64,000 bases of DNA from Bordetella pertussis 18323 (GTDB taxonomy: Bacteria; Pseudomonadota; Gammaproteobacteria; Burkholderiales; Burkholderiaceae_B). Shown piece by piece: positions 44,780 to 54,049 of the stretch. The notes under the pieces are model-generated. The model was not told the origin of the DNA, did not search any database, and saw only the letters and a list, made by a program, of their open reading frames with translations. The stretch spans positions 2,232,001-2,296,000 of the forward strand of contig NC_018518.1 in assembly GCF_000306945.1 (NCBI RefSeq), written 5' to 3'. A program made the position numbers and the translations under genes. Every line of letters starts with the position of its first letter. The stretch's first letter is position 1.

Positions 44780-45964
44780 ATGAGCACACCCTATACCGAA
44801 AGCCAGGTCATGGCCCGCGCAACGATACCGATCGCGGTGGAAGACACCGGCATCGAGCACGACGAAGCGCAGGCGCGGCGCATCCTGACGATCTGCAATG
44901 CGTGCCGGTACTGCGAGGGATTCTGCGCGGTGTTCCCGGCGATGACGCGGCGCCTCGACTTCGTGAAAGAGGATGTGCACTATCTCGCCAATCTTTGCCA
45001 TAACTGCGGAGCCTGCCTGCATGCCTGTCAGTACGCGGCGCCGCACGAATTCGACGTCAACATCCCTCGCACCCTGGCCAAGGTGCGCCTGAAAACCTAT
45101 TCCGAGTATGCGTGGCCGAGGGCGCTGGGGCAGCTCTACGACCGTAACGGCCTGACGCTGTCGCTGGCGACGGCCGTGGGGCTCTCGCTCTTTCTGGCGC
45201 TGCTGTTCTGGCTCAACGGCGCCCTGTGGCACGCCCCGTTGCAGGGCAATTTCTACGCCATATTCCCGCACAACCTGCTGGTGGCCATGTTCGGCCTGGT
45301 CTTCCTGTATGCGGCACTGGCGCTGGGAATCGGCGCAACCCGTTTCTGGCGCGGCACCCGCCAGGACGCCGCGCCGCCGTCCTCGGCCAGCGGCGCGGCC
45401 GCGGAGGCTTCGTTCGACGTCCTGACGCTGCGCTACCTGGGTGGCGGACACGGGGAAGGCTGCAACGAAGAAAGCGCGCGCTTCACCCTGTGGCGGCGCC
45501 GCTTTCATCACCTGACGTTCTACGGCTTCATGCTGTGCTTCGCGGCCACCGGCGTAGCCACGGTCTATCACTACGCGCTGGGCTGGCAGGCGCCCTACCC
45601 CGTACTCAGCCTGCCCGTACTGCTGGGCACGGCCGGCGGCATCGGCCTGCTGATCGGGCCCGCCGGACTCTACCTGCTCAACCGCAAGCGCCACGCCGAC
45701 CATGGCGACCCCGCCCAGCATGCGATGGACCGCGGATTCATAGCCCTGCTGTTCTTCGTGAGCCTGACCGGCCTGCTGTTGCTGGCGCTGCGCGACACGT
45801 CATGGATGGCGGTGCTGCTGGCGGTGCACCTGGGCTTCGTCATGGCCTTTTTCCTCACCATGCCGTATGGCAAGTTCGCCCACGGCATTTATCGCAGCGC
45901 CGCACTGCTCAAGAACGCCGTCGAGAAACGCACGCCCGGCACGCTCAATGTAGGCGCTGACTGA
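44780..45964 (+). CDS. tcuB: Tricarballylate utilization membrane protein TcuB
   Basis: Membrane electron-transfer protein that reoxidises TcuA and passes electrons to quinone. The 394-residue product has two cysteine clusters for 4Fe-4S centres, [15 protein letters not shown] (around 43) and [20 protein letters not shown] (around 74), followed by about six membrane helices with histidines able to ligate heme ([40 protein letters not shown]). The ATG at 44780 is preceded by GGAGAGGAGA. It lies between prpF and tcuA; the tcuB-tcuA pair is diagnostic. Confidence 0.93.
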   Translation: MSTPYTESQVMARATIPIAVEDTGIEHDEAQARRILTICNACRYCEGFCAVFPAMTRRLDFVKEDVHYLANLCHNCGACLHACQYAAPHEFDVNIPRTLAKVRLKTYSEYAWPRALGQLYDRNGLTLSLATAVGLSLFLALLFWLNGALWHAPLQGNFYAIFPHNLLVAMFGLVFLYAALALGIGATRFWRGTRQDAAPPSSASGAAAEASFDVLTLRYLGGGHGEGCNEESARFTLWRRRFHHLTFYGFMLCFAATGVATVYHYALGWQAPYPVLSLPVLLGTAGGIGLLIGPAGLYLLNRKRHADHGDPAQHAMDRGFIALLFFVSLTGLLLLALRDTSWMAVLLAVHLGFVMAFFLTMPYGKFAHGIYRSAALLKNAVEKRTPGTLNVGAD

Positions 45965-45984
45965 ACCAACCCCTGGAGGAACGG

Positions 45985-47388
45985 ATGATAGACGTACTGG
46001 TGATTGGTGGCGGCAACGCCGCGCTGTGCGCCGCCCTGTCGGCGCGCGAAGCGGGCGCGAGCGTTCTGCTGCTCGAAGCCGCGCCGCGCGAATGGCGCGG
46101 CGGAAACTCGCAGCACACGCGCAATCTGCGCTGCATGCACGACGCACCGCAGGACGTGCTGGTGGAGAGCTACCCGGAAGAAGAATACTGGCAGGACCTG
46201 TTGAAGGTCACCGGCGGCATCACCAACGAGCACCTGGCCAGGCTCGTCATCCGCCGCTCCTCCAATTGCCGGCCGTGGATGCGCAGCCATGGCGTACGGT
46301 TTCAGAACTCGCTGTCCGGAACCTTGCACCTGGCCCGTACCAACGCATTCTTCATGGGCGGCGGCAAGGCCCTGGTCAACGCGTACTATCGCAGCGCCGC
46401 CGCCCTCGGGATACAGGTGCGCTACGACACGCCGGTGGCGGCCATCGAGCGCGACGGCGAGCGCTTCGTGGCCGCCGTCCTGGAAGACGGCGCCCGCATC
46501 GAGGCCGGCAGCTGCGTACTAGCGGCCGGCGGCTTCGAGTCCAACCTGGATTGGCTCGACCAGGCCTGGGGCACCAACGAGAACGGCGAAAGGCCCGCGC
46601 TGCAATTCCTCATCCGCGGCACCCGGTACAACCGGGGCGTGCTGTTGCGGCACATGCTCGACAGCGGGGCCGACGCCATCGGCGACCCCACCCAGGCCCA
46701 TATGGTGGCCATCGACGCGCGCTCCCCGTTGTACGACGGCGGCATCTGCACCCGCATCGACTGCGTACCGCTGGGCATCGTGGTCAACCGCGCCGGCCAG
46801 CGCTTCTATGACGAAGGCGAAGACTTCTGGCCCAAGCGGTACGCCATATGGGGCCGGCTGGTGGCCCAGCAACCCGGCCAGATCGCCTGGTCCATCATCG
46901 ACCGCAAATCGATCGGCCGCTTCATGCCGCCCGTGTTCCCAGGCACGCAGGCCGACAGCATCGAGGCGTTGGCGCGCAAACTGGGCCTGCCCGTGGAGCA
47001 GACCAGCCGGACCATCGCCGAATACAACGCCACGTGCATATCCGGCACGTTCGACCACACCGTGCTGGACGACTGCCGCACGCAGGGGCTGACTCCGGCC
47101 AAGACCCACTGGGCCAGCCCCATCGTCGAGCCGCCCTTCCAGGGCTTTCCGCTCAAGCCGGGCATCACCTTCACCTACCTGGGCCTGAAGACCGACGACA
47201 CGGCCGCGGTCCGCTTCAATGACCGGCCCAGTCCGAACCTGTTCGTGGCGGGCGAAATGATGGCGGGCAATATCCTCGGCAAGGGCTACACCGGGGGCAT
47301 CGGCATGGCCATCGGCACCGCCTTCGGCCGGATCGCCGGCGCCGGCGCGGCGCAGCACGCCCTGGCCGGGCGCCGCCAGGCCGCCTGA
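45985..47388 (+). CDS. tcuA: FAD-dependent tricarballylate dehydrogenase TcuA
   Basis: Flavoprotein that oxidises tricarballylate to cis-aconitate; some homologues act on other carboxylates. The 467-residue protein has an N-terminal FAD site VLVIGGGNAALCAALSAREA, the RGGNSQHTRNLR flavin-contact segment (around 39), VLAAGGFESNLDWLDQAWGT, IDCVPLGIVVNRAGQRFYDE (around 257) and the C-terminal FAD motif FVAGEMMAGNILGKGYTGGI (around 415). It follows tcuB by 20 bp with GGAGGAACGG before the ATG, and ends just before a strong terminator. Confidence 0.93.
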   Translation: MIDVLVIGGGNAALCAALSAREAGASVLLLEAAPREWRGGNSQHTRNLRCMHDAPQDVLVESYPEEEYWQDLLKVTGGITNEHLARLVIRRSSNCRPWMRSHGVRFQNSLSGTLHLARTNAFFMGGGKALVNAYYRSAAALGIQVRYDTPVAAIERDGERFVAAVLEDGARIEAGSCVLAAGGFESNLDWLDQAWGTNENGERPALQFLIRGTRYNRGVLLRHMLDSGADAIGDPTQAHMVAIDARSPLYDGGICTRIDCVPLGIVVNRAGQRFYDEGEDFWPKRYAIWGRLVAQQPGQIAWSIIDRKSIGRFMPPVFPGTQADSIEALARKLGLPVEQTSRTIAEYNATCISGTFDHTVLDDCRTQGLTPAKTHWASPIVEPPFQGFPLKPGITFTYLGLKTDDTAAVRFNDRPSPNLFVAGEMMAGNILGKGYTGGIGMAIGTAFGRIAGAGAAQHALAGRRQAA

Positions 47389-47395
47389 ACGCAAC

Positions 47396-47421
47396 GGCCC
47401 GCCTGACGGCGGGCCGCTTTT
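47396..47421 (+). terminator. Rho-independent terminator after tcuA
   Basis: GGCCCGCC (47396-47403), loop TGAC, GGCGGGCC (47408-47415), then GCTTTT. It starts 8 nt after the tcuA stop, between convergent tcuA and the aldehyde dehydrogenase gene. Confidence 0.85.
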
Positions 47422-47437
47422 CGGACCGGATCGAGAA

Positions 47438-48892
47438 CTACTGGTTGAAGACGATCAGGCGCTCTTCGGTCATCTCGCGGGCCGCATAACCGGGCCCCTC
47501 CTTGCCGAAACCGCTGTCCTTGACGCCGCCGAACGGCATGACGTCGCACCGCGCGCTGGAGGTCTCGTTGATATGCACCGTACCGAAGCGCAGCGAACGA
47601 ACGGCGCTCATGATACGGGCGTGATCATTGGTGAAGATACCGGCGGCCAGGCCATAGGGCGTGTCGTTCGCGCTGGCCAGGACGTCATCGAAGCGGGCAA
47701 AGCCCCCGACCGACACCATGGGCGAGAACACCTCGGTGCTCCAGGCCGAGCAGGACTCGGGCACGTCGGCCAGGACGGCCGGCTGCACCACCGCTCCCTG
47801 GCGCTCGCCGCCGCGCACCAGGCGCGCGCCCGCCTCGACGGCCTCGGCGATCCAGGCTTGCGCCCGCGTCGCGGCCGCCTCGCTGATCATGGGGCCCACC
47901 CGCGTCGCGACGGCGCGCGGATCGCCGGCAGGCATGTCGTCCAGGTAGCGGGACAAGCGTTCGATCAGCTCGTTCTTGAGCGCGTCCTCGACGTACAGCC
48001 GTTGAATCGATGTGCACACCTGGCCGGCCTTGCGGAACGCCGCGTTGGCGATCCGCGGCACGGCGGCCTCGAGATCGGCATCCGCGCAGACAATGGTGCT
48101 GGCGATGCTGCCCAGTTCCATCTGCGTGCGCCGCAACCCGGCGGCACGCTGGATGATGCGCCCGACCCGGGTACTGCCCGTGAATGTATAGAACGCCACA
48201 TCCTGCTCTTCCAGCAGCCACGTGCCGACGTCATCGCCCTCGCCCTGGACCACGGCCAGGAACTCGGGCGGCATGCCGGCCTCGAGCAGCACCCGCGCCA
48301 GCAGCGCGCTGGTCAGCGGCGTGAAGGCCGACGGCTTGAGCACCACGGCATTGCCCGCCGCGAAGGCCGGCGCAACCTTGTGCAGCACCGTGTTCAAGGG
48401 CGCGTTGAACGGCGTGATCGCCGCCACCACGCCCACCGGGACGCGCACCGTGAACCCCAGCTTGTGCTCCGCGCCCGGGCTGGCCTGGAACGGCACCATG
48501 CTGCCGGTCAGACGCAGCGCTTCGTCGGCCGACAGTTCCAGCGTCACCTTGGCCCGCGTGAACTCGGCGGAAATGTCGTGAACGGTAAAGCCGCCTTCCA
48601 CCATCATGACGGCCTCGAAGTCCTGACGATAGGTGTCCAGCAAGCCGGCCGCGCGGCGCAGGACGGCCGCGCGTTCGCGCGCCGCCGGCGCTCCCCGGTC
48701 GGCCGCCGCCTTGCACTGCGCCACCGCCTGCGCGACCTGCCGGCGGCTGGCGCGGAAGACCTCGGCTGCGGGCACCAGGGTGTATTTGTCCAGCACCGGA
48801 AAGCTGCCCTCTCCCGCCTGCCAGACGCCGTTGATCAGGATGCCTGTGTACTCAGCCATCGACCGTTGCGCAATCCCGTCCGTCACGTTCAT
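47438..48892 (-). CDS. NAD(P)-dependent aldehyde dehydrogenase family protein
   Basis: A 484-residue ALDH-superfamily enzyme. It shows VGVVAAITPFNAPLNTVLHK (around 155), the nucleotide-site KPSAFTPLTSALLARVLLEA, FTGSTRVGRIIQRAAG (around 237), the general-base glutamate region MELGSIASTIVCADADLEAA (around 259), the catalytic cysteine in FRKAGQVCTSIQRLYVEDAL (around 293) and EVFSPMVSVGGFARFDD. The ELGG consensus is ELGS here. It lies downstream of the MmgE/PrpD gene on the same strand, likely oxidising a semialdehyde formed in the pathway. An alternative start is MAEYTG at 48859. Confidence 0.92.
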   Translation of the reverse strand: MNVTDGIAQRSMAEYTGILINGVWQAGEGSFPVLDKYTLVPAAEVFRASRRQVAQAVAQCKAAADRGAPAARERAAVLRRAAGLLDTYRQDFEAVMMVEGGFTVHDISAEFTRAKVTLELSADEALRLTGSMVPFQASPGAEHKLGFTVRVPVGVVAAITPFNAPLNTVLHKVAPAFAAGNAVVLKPSAFTPLTSALLARVLLEAGMPPEFLAVVQGEGDDVGTWLLEEQDVAFYTFTGSTRVGRIIQRAAGLRRTQMELGSIASTIVCADADLEAAVPRIANAAFRKAGQVCTSIQRLYVEDALKNELIERLSRYLDDMPAGDPRAVATRVGPMISEAAATRAQAWIAEAVEAGARLVRGGERQGAVVQPAVLADVPESCSAWSTEVFSPMVSVGGFARFDDVLASANDTPYGLAAGIFTNDHARIMSAVRSLRFGTVHINETSSARCDVMPFGGVKDSGFGKEGPGYAAREMTEERLIVFNQ

Positions 48893-48939
48893 CGCTTAAT
48901 CCTCGTATGGGCGCAACACCCGCGCCCTCGGGCCTGATG

Positions 48940-48966
48940 CCGCGGGGGCGGCCGGCGCCCCCGCGG
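48940..48966 (-). terminator. Perfect 11-bp hairpin between the MmgE/PrpD and ALDH genes
   Basis: CCGCGGGGGCG (48940-48950) and CGCCCCCGCGG (48956-48966), loop GCCGG. It lies 30 nt after the MmgE/PrpD stop. There is no T-tract, so it is more likely an intercistronic stability or attenuation element than a full stop. Confidence 0.4.
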
Positions 48967-48996
48967 TTCATTGTCGCGCATCCCGGCGCGGCGGCG

Positions 48997-50409
48997 TCAA
49001 GCGGCGCGCAGCGCGGGAGTCTGGCCAGCCGCCTTCAGCGGTCCGATCAGGTCCGCGATCGCCTTCTCGTCCTCCAGGCGCATCAGGCGCTGCGAAAACT
49101 CGCCGCTGACCTGGCTGGACGTTTCGACCATGTCCACCAGGCCGGTGAACTTGTCGGTCAGCTCCTGGTCGGTCAGCGGGTTGCTGGGCTCGCCCTTGGG
49201 CTCGGCCTGGTCGCGCTGCAGCACCCGCCCGTCCTTCAGCGTGACCGCCATGGCCGCCTGGCGGCCGGTGACGCCGTACGCAGGCTCCATGATGAGACGC
49301 GTGCGGTCCGCCGCGGCCTCGTGGACGCGCTGGTCGTTGAAACCGTCCCAGTACTCCCGCAGGCCGTTGCGCCCGCCCGCCAATGCCAGCGCGACACCGA
49401 ACTCGGTGCTGCCCATGGCGGCGTTCAGGTTGGACGCCTTGGGCTTGGACGCCTGGCGGATCGACAACTCGCACATGCGCACGTCGATCTTCTCGACGTC
49501 CTCCAGGCGCACCCCCTCCTCGAAGAACTGCTGAGCCAGATCGATGGGGCCGTGCGCATAGCGGCAGGCGGCATGCGGCTTGAAGCCGACCTCCATGATG
49601 ACGAAGCGCTCGCCCAGTCCGTCGAGCAGGTCGTCGACGCGGATATCTTCGCAGTAGGCGTTGAAGAAGCCCTCCTTGCATTCCAGGGCCTTGCGCGGGC
49701 CGGCGAAGCCGCGGCTGGCCATGACGGCCGCCATGGTGCCGTTGAAGGCCGATTTGCCGGGACTGAACGGCTTGGCCATGCACGGATCGTCCAGGTATGA
49801 CTGGATGCCCGCCGACTGCATGGCGGCCAGGCCGATCGCCGCCGCGATGCCTTCTTCGTCGCAACCAAGCAGCTTGGCGCCCCCGGCGGCCGCGCCGAAC
49901 AGGGATACCGTGCCGGTGGTGTGAAAGCCGCGCTGGCGATGTCCGGGGTTGATCGCCTTGGCGATGCGGACCGCCACTTCATAGCCTGCGACGATGGCCG
50001 TGATGACGTCGCGGCCGCTTTTGCCGTTGGCCTCGGCCAGCGCCATGATCGAGGGAATCATGACCGAACCGCCCTTGATCAGGCCCGACCCATGCGCGTC
50101 ATCCAGCTCCACGCCGTGGCCCAGCATGGCATTGCACATGGCCGCCAGCGGCGCGGGCACCTTGAACCCGTAGCCGATGACGGTGGCCTCGGGCTTGCCT
50201 CCCCATTCGCGCACGATCTCGACCACGCGCCGCGCCGGCTCGCTGATGGCCGAAGCCGCGATCTGGTTGCCCAGTCCATCGCGAATGATCAGCTTGGCCT
50301 TGTGCAGCACCTCCTCGGGCAAGTCCTCGAACTTCAGGTCGTGCACCAGTTTGGCGAAACGCCGGGTCAGGCCCTGGAGTTTGGCGGCGGTTTCCTCGTT
50401 CATGCTCAT
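48997..50409 (-). CDS. MmgE/PrpD-family dehydratase
   Basis: A 470-residue protein of the MmgE/PrpD family (2-methylcitrate dehydratase, cis-aconitate decarboxylase and relatives). Segments include AKLIIRDGLGNQIAASAISE, GYGFKVPAPLAAMCNAMLGH followed by GVELDDAHGSGLIKGGSVMI (the H-x-x-D-x-D/H-like active-site region, around 95), NPGHRQRGFHTTGTVSLFGA (around 165) and FKPHAACRYAHGPIDLAQQF (around 275). ATG 50409 has GAGGTGAGAG upstream and is preferred over the GTG at 50418. Substrate class matches PrpF and TcuA (tricarboxylates). A candidate operator lies 36 bp upstream. Confidence 0.92.
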   Translation of the reverse strand: MSMNEETAAKLQGLTRRFAKLVHDLKFEDLPEEVLHKAKLIIRDGLGNQIAASAISEPARRVVEIVREWGGKPEATVIGYGFKVPAPLAAMCNAMLGHGVELDDAHGSGLIKGGSVMIPSIMALAEANGKSGRDVITAIVAGYEVAVRIAKAINPGHRQRGFHTTGTVSLFGAAAGGAKLLGCDEEGIAAAIGLAAMQSAGIQSYLDDPCMAKPFSPGKSAFNGTMAAVMASRGFAGPRKALECKEGFFNAYCEDIRVDDLLDGLGERFVIMEVGFKPHAACRYAHGPIDLAQQFFEEGVRLEDVEKIDVRMCELSIRQASKPKASNLNAAMGSTEFGVALALAGGRNGLREYWDGFNDQRVHEAAADRTRLIMEPAYGVTGRQAAMAVTLKDGRVLQRDQAEPKGEPSNPLTDQELTDKFTGLVDMVETSSQVSGEFSQRLMRLEDEKAIADLIGPLKAAGQTPALRAA

Positions 50410-50444
50410 TTCTCTCACCTCGGTATGGTTGACTGCAAATTGGG

Positions 50445-50465
50445 AGTATCTAATGATACTACTTT
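50445..50465. promoter_or_regulatory. Candidate cluster operator 2 (upstream of MmgE/PrpD)
   Basis: AGTATC-TAAT-GATACT is a perfect 6-bp-arm inverted repeat followed by ACTTT. It is nearly the same as the site upstream of the importer receptor gene (AGTATC-AATT-GATACT-ACCTT). Confidence 0.7.
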
Positions 50466-50517
50466 AAATCAGGCGCGCCAATATGGAATGCGGCCGGCAT
50501 CGCCGGCCCGCCGCGCG

Positions 50518-51297
50518 TCACGCCGCCACGCGCCGCTCCATGCTCATGGATTTGTCGACTTCGGCCGACAGGATGCACGTCACCTCGTCCTCGTACGCCT
50601 TCACGCCCTCGTCGCCGGCGCCCCTGGGATGGGGCAGGTCGATCTTGATGTCGGCAATGATGGAGGACGGCCGCGCGCTGAAGATCAGCACGCGGTCGGC
50701 CAGCAGCACCGCCTCCGACACACTGTGCGTCACCATGACGATGGTCTTGTTCGCCTCTGTCCAGAGGCTCTGCAGGTCATGGATCATGTAGTTCTTGGTC
50801 TGCACATCCAGCGCGCCGAATGGTTCGTCCAGCAGGATCACCTCCGGGTCGTAGGTCAGCGCCCGGGCGATCGCCACCCGTTGCTTCATGCCTCAGGACA
50901 GCGTGGACGGATACGCATCCTCGAAACCGTCCAGCCCCGCCAGGGTGATCCACTTCTGGGCGCGCCGCCGCGCTTCCTGCGGCGGCGTCTTCTTGATGTC
51001 CAGGCCCAGCGTGACGTTCTCCATGACGGTGCGCCAGGGGTACAGGACGAACTCCTGAAAGACGATGCCGCGGTCCGGGCCCGGGCCGCGTATCGGTTCG
51101 CCGTCCAGTTCGACGGCGCCGCCTGAAATCCCTTCGAAACCCGCGATCACATACAGAAAGGTGGATTTGCCGCAGCCGCTGGGGCCGATGATTGCGACAA
51201 ACTCCCGTTCCCCGATGCTGCAGGTCGCATCCTTGATCGCCAGTACGTCGCCGAACCGCATGCTCACGTTCCTGGCCACGATCTTGTCCCTTGCCAT
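50518..51297 (-). pseudogene. ABC importer ATP-binding protein (SsuB/TauB type) with nonsense codon in the signature motif
   Basis: ATPase of a nitrate/sulfonate/taurine-type importer, 259 residues if intact. The first part (start MARDKIVARNVSMRFGDVLA) has Walker A GPSGCGKSTFLYVIAG (around 39) and the Q-loop VFQEFVLYPWRT. The signature LSGGM reads LS-stop-GM: codon 135 (50895-50893) is TGA, one base from GGA. The same frame then continues with MKQRVAIARALTYDP, Walker B VILLDEPFGALD and the switch region MVTHSVSEAVLLAD. Neither half alone can be a working ATPase. It lies next to two permeases and a receptor. Confidence 0.93.
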
Positions 51298-51320
51298 CTC
51301 CGTCTCCCGTTTCGTTGTTT

Positions 51321-52148
51321 TCAGCGTTCGACCTGGACGCCCCATTTGCCGACCGTACGCTCCTCGAACGCGCCCATCAGCACGTTCTCGATCAGATAGC
51401 CGAGCAGCGCAATCATGATCAGCCCGCCGTAGATGGTGGTCATGTCCATGAACTCGGAGGCCTCGTAGATCATGAAGCCCAGCCCGTAGGAGCTGGCGGC
51501 CAGCATTTCCGCGGCGATCAAGGCCCGCCACGCATAGCCGCTGCCCAGCCGCACCCCGGTGATCAGGTACGGCAGGATGCCGGGAACGATCACCTTGAAG
51601 AAGATCTGCAGGCGGCTGGCCCCCATCGAGCGCGCGACCCAGAACACCTTGACGTTCATGTTCTCGATGCCGGCCACTACGTTGAGGATCACCTCGAAGC
51701 TGGCCGCGATGAACACGATCAGGATCGTGGTCTTGTTGTCGACGCCGATCAGCAACAGCAGGATCGGCGTCCAGGCCAGCGTGGGCACCGGCATGAACAG
51801 GCTCAGCAAGGGCTTGAAGACGAACCGCCCCCAGCGGGTCAGGCCGATCAGGATGCCGATCAGGGTGCCGACGGCCGCCGCCAGCGCAAGGCCGGCCAGC
51901 AGGCGCATCATGCTGTAGTACACATGGCGGTATAGCTGTCCGCCGTGGACGTCGGCTCCGGAGTCCGACCAAAGCGTGGAGAAAATACTGCTGGGCGGGG
52001 GGAACAGGAAGTCGCTGACCAGGCCGGAGCGCGCCAGGAATTCCCAGATCAACAGCGGCACGCCCAGCGAGACCAGGGGCACGAGAAGCCGGTCGAAAAC
52101 CCTGGCCCCGTCGTCGCCAGGCATGGAGGAAGCCATTGCGCTGCTCAT
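51321..52148 (-). CDS. ABC transporter permease (SsuC/TauC type)
   Basis: Inner-membrane permease of 275 residues with about six helices. It begins MSSAMASSMPGDDGARVFDR and shows LIGILIGLTRWGRFVFKPLL, FMPVPTLAWTPILLLLIGVD (around 125) and the EAA loop near VFWVARSMGASRLQIFFKVI (around 170), then ITGVRLGSGYAWRALIAAEM. The ATG overlaps the stop of the preceding permease (ATGA). The pairing of two different permeases suggests a heterodimeric channel. The cognate ATPase is broken by a nonsense codon. Confidence 0.92.
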   Translation of the reverse strand: MSSAMASSMPGDDGARVFDRLLVPLVSLGVPLLIWEFLARSGLVSDFLFPPPSSIFSTLWSDSGADVHGGQLYRHVYYSMMRLLAGLALAAAVGTLIGILIGLTRWGRFVFKPLLSLFMPVPTLAWTPILLLLIGVDNKTTILIVFIAASFEVILNVVAGIENMNVKVFWVARSMGASRLQIFFKVIVPGILPYLITGVRLGSGYAWRALIAAEMLAASSYGLGFMIYEASEFMDMTTIYGGLIMIALLGYLIENVLMGAFEERTVGKWGVQVER

Positions 52149-53017
52149 TTCGATCCTCCTATGCGCGAGGCGCCATGCCATTTCCTGATGGTGCGCTGCT
52201 CCAGCATGCCGAATATCCCGTATTCGATCGCCATGCCGATCAAGGCCAGCAGCGCGATGCCCACGAACATGGTCGAGACGTCCATATAGCTGCGGGCGGC
52301 GAAGATCATGTAGCCCAGGCCCGTGCTGATGGCCGCCAGCATCTCGGCGGCGACCAGCGTGCGCCACGAGTGGGCCATGCCCAGCTTCAGGCCGGATATC
52401 AGCGCCGGCAGGCAGGAGGGCAGCAGGACGTTCAGCAGGACGTGCCGGCGCTTGCCGCCCATGCTGCGCACCACCCAGATCGACTGTTTGCTCACTGCCT
52501 TGACGCCTTGGATCGTGCTGTAGAGCACAGGGAAGAACGCGCCCAGGAAGCATACGGTGATGATGGTCCGGTCGCCCTGGCCGAACGCGACCAGCAGGAT
52601 GGGGGTCCACGCGACGGCGGGCAATGGCAGCATGACGCTCAGGATCGGGCTGGTCCATTTGTGGACCGACGGCATCAGGCCCAGGCAGAAGCCCAGCGGT
52701 ATCCCGATGAGCACGCTCAGCAAGAAGGCGCTGATGGCGCGATACAGGCTGGCGCCGATGTGCTTGAACAGCATGCCCTGCTCCGGCCCGGTGGAAAAGA
52801 GCTGCTCGCTGGCGCGAGCGAAGATCATCGACGGCGAGGGAAAGATGTTCGAGGCGATCCACCCCGCCCTGACGGCGAACTCCCAGAACACGAGCAGGGT
52901 GACGATGGGCAGCATGAACCGGCCGAACTCGGCGTACGCGGCGCAAGCGCCGGGAGTACGCCGCGCGGCAGGCCTGATCATGACCGTGTGGGCTGTGGTT
53001 GCGGCAAGCGGCTTCAT
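52145..53017 (-). CDS. ABC transporter permease (SsuC/TauC type), second subunit
   Basis: A 290-residue permease homologous to its neighbour. Visible segments are MLPIVTLLVFWEFAVRAGWI, LIGIPLGFCLGLMPSVHKWT, VMLPLPAVAWTPILLVAFGQ (around 142) and the EAA-loop region IWVVRSMGGKRRHVLLNVLL (around 187), then ISGLKLGMAHSWRTLVAAEM. The start MKPLAATTAHTV (53017) was preferred over 53056, which lies inside the receptor gene. Receptor, two permeases and ATPase are all on the minus strand, nearly without gaps. Confidence 0.92.
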   Translation of the reverse strand: MKPLAATTAHTVMIRPAARRTPGACAAYAEFGRFMLPIVTLLVFWEFAVRAGWIASNIFPSPSMIFARASEQLFSTGPEQGMLFKHIGASLYRAISAFLLSVLIGIPLGFCLGLMPSVHKWTSPILSVMLPLPAVAWTPILLVAFGQGDRTIITVCFLGAFFPVLYSTIQGVKAVSKQSIWVVRSMGGKRRHVLLNVLLPSCLPALISGLKLGMAHSWRTLVAAEMLAAISTGLGYMIFAARSYMDVSTMFVGIALLALIGMAIEYGIFGMLEQRTIRKWHGASRIGGSK

Positions 53018-53036
53018 GGGGTCTCCGTGATCCGGC

Positions 53037-54011
53037 TCACTGCCTGGCCTTGGCAAGCGCGGCAGCCCGCTCGTAGTACGACTTCTGAACCAGCTTGCCG
53101 AACTCCGGCATGGCGTTGATGCGCCCGGCAGCGATCATGGGCTCGGCGATGGCGGGCAGCTCTTCGAGCAGGCGATCCTCGATCCGCGGATCCACCACGA
53201 TGCGCGAGACGGCCAGCTCCATCGCCTTGGGCGGGATGCTGACGCCGGACTTGCCCAGCTGGGCCGCGATCATCTCGCCGGCCTTCTTGGGATCGTTCGC
53301 GGTCAGCTGCGACATGTCGATCATGGACGCGATGTACTTGGCGACCGCTTCGGGGTGCTTGCCGGCATACTCGCGATTGACGAGGATGAAGTTGGGGCTT
53401 TCGTTGACGCCCTTCATCGACTGGATGCGCTTGACCGCGCCGTTGACTTCCGCCAGGGCGACGTGCGGCTCCCAGGCCAGGCCGGCATCGACCACGCCGC
53501 GGTTCACCGCCGCCGCGATATCCTCGACCTTCATGTTGACGAAGCGGAAATCCTTGGGACTGAGCTGGTTCTTCTCGAGGTACAGCATCAAGGTGCCGTG
53601 CGCGCCCGAACCGCTGACCACCCCGATCTTCTTGCCTTTGAGATCGGCGATCGATTTGTACGGGGCCTCGGGCCCGACGATGATGCCGTAACGGTCGCCG
53701 CCGTACTGGTTGGCGGCCACGATGTAGAACACCTCGGGCTGCTTGGCCGCCATGGTGACCAGCCGCGCCGCGCCGCCGGACACCACGTCCACGCGGCCGG
53801 CCAGGAACGCCTTGAGAGAGTCGCCGGCCGAACTGTAGGTCGAGATTTCCGTTTTCAGCCCGTAGGGCTGGGCCCAGTCCCGGGCCTGGTACAGCTCGTC
53901 GGTGGGGACCGCCTGCAACCCCAGGCGTATGGTGTCCTGCGCCTGGCTGGCGCAAGCCGCAACCACACCGAGCAACGCGCCGGCCAGCCGGCGGCAAATG
54001 CGTGACTTCAT
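53037..54011 (-). CDS. ABC transporter substrate-binding protein (NMT1/SsuA type)
   Basis: Periplasmic receptor of 324 residues with signal MKSRICRRLAGALLGVVAAC ending ASQAQD. The PBP2 fold shows IRLGLQAVPTDELYQARDWA, FLAGRVDVVSGGAARLVTMA (around 68), LKGKKIGVVSGSGAHGTLML (around 122), VNRGVVDAGLAWEPHVALAE (around 168) and ILVNREYAGKHPEAVAKYIA. Members bind sulfonates, nitrate, pyrimidine precursors or aromatic acids; the ligand is unknown. It is the first gene of the importer operon, with a 16-bp palindromic operator candidate 39 bp upstream. Confidence 0.92.
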   Translation of the reverse strand: MKSRICRRLAGALLGVVAACASQAQDTIRLGLQAVPTDELYQARDWAQPYGLKTEISTYSSAGDSLKAFLAGRVDVVSGGAARLVTMAAKQPEVFYIVAANQYGGDRYGIIVGPEAPYKSIADLKGKKIGVVSGSGAHGTLMLYLEKNQLSPKDFRFVNMKVEDIAAAVNRGVVDAGLAWEPHVALAEVNGAVKRIQSMKGVNESPNFILVNREYAGKHPEAVAKYIASMIDMSQLTANDPKKAGEMIAAQLGKSGVSIPPKAMELAVSRIVVDPRIEDRLLEELPAIAEPMIAAGRINAMPEFGKLVQKSYYERAAALAKARQ

Positions 54012-54049
54012 GGTCAGTCTCCTTGGCTTGTTATCGATCCGCCTTTAGC

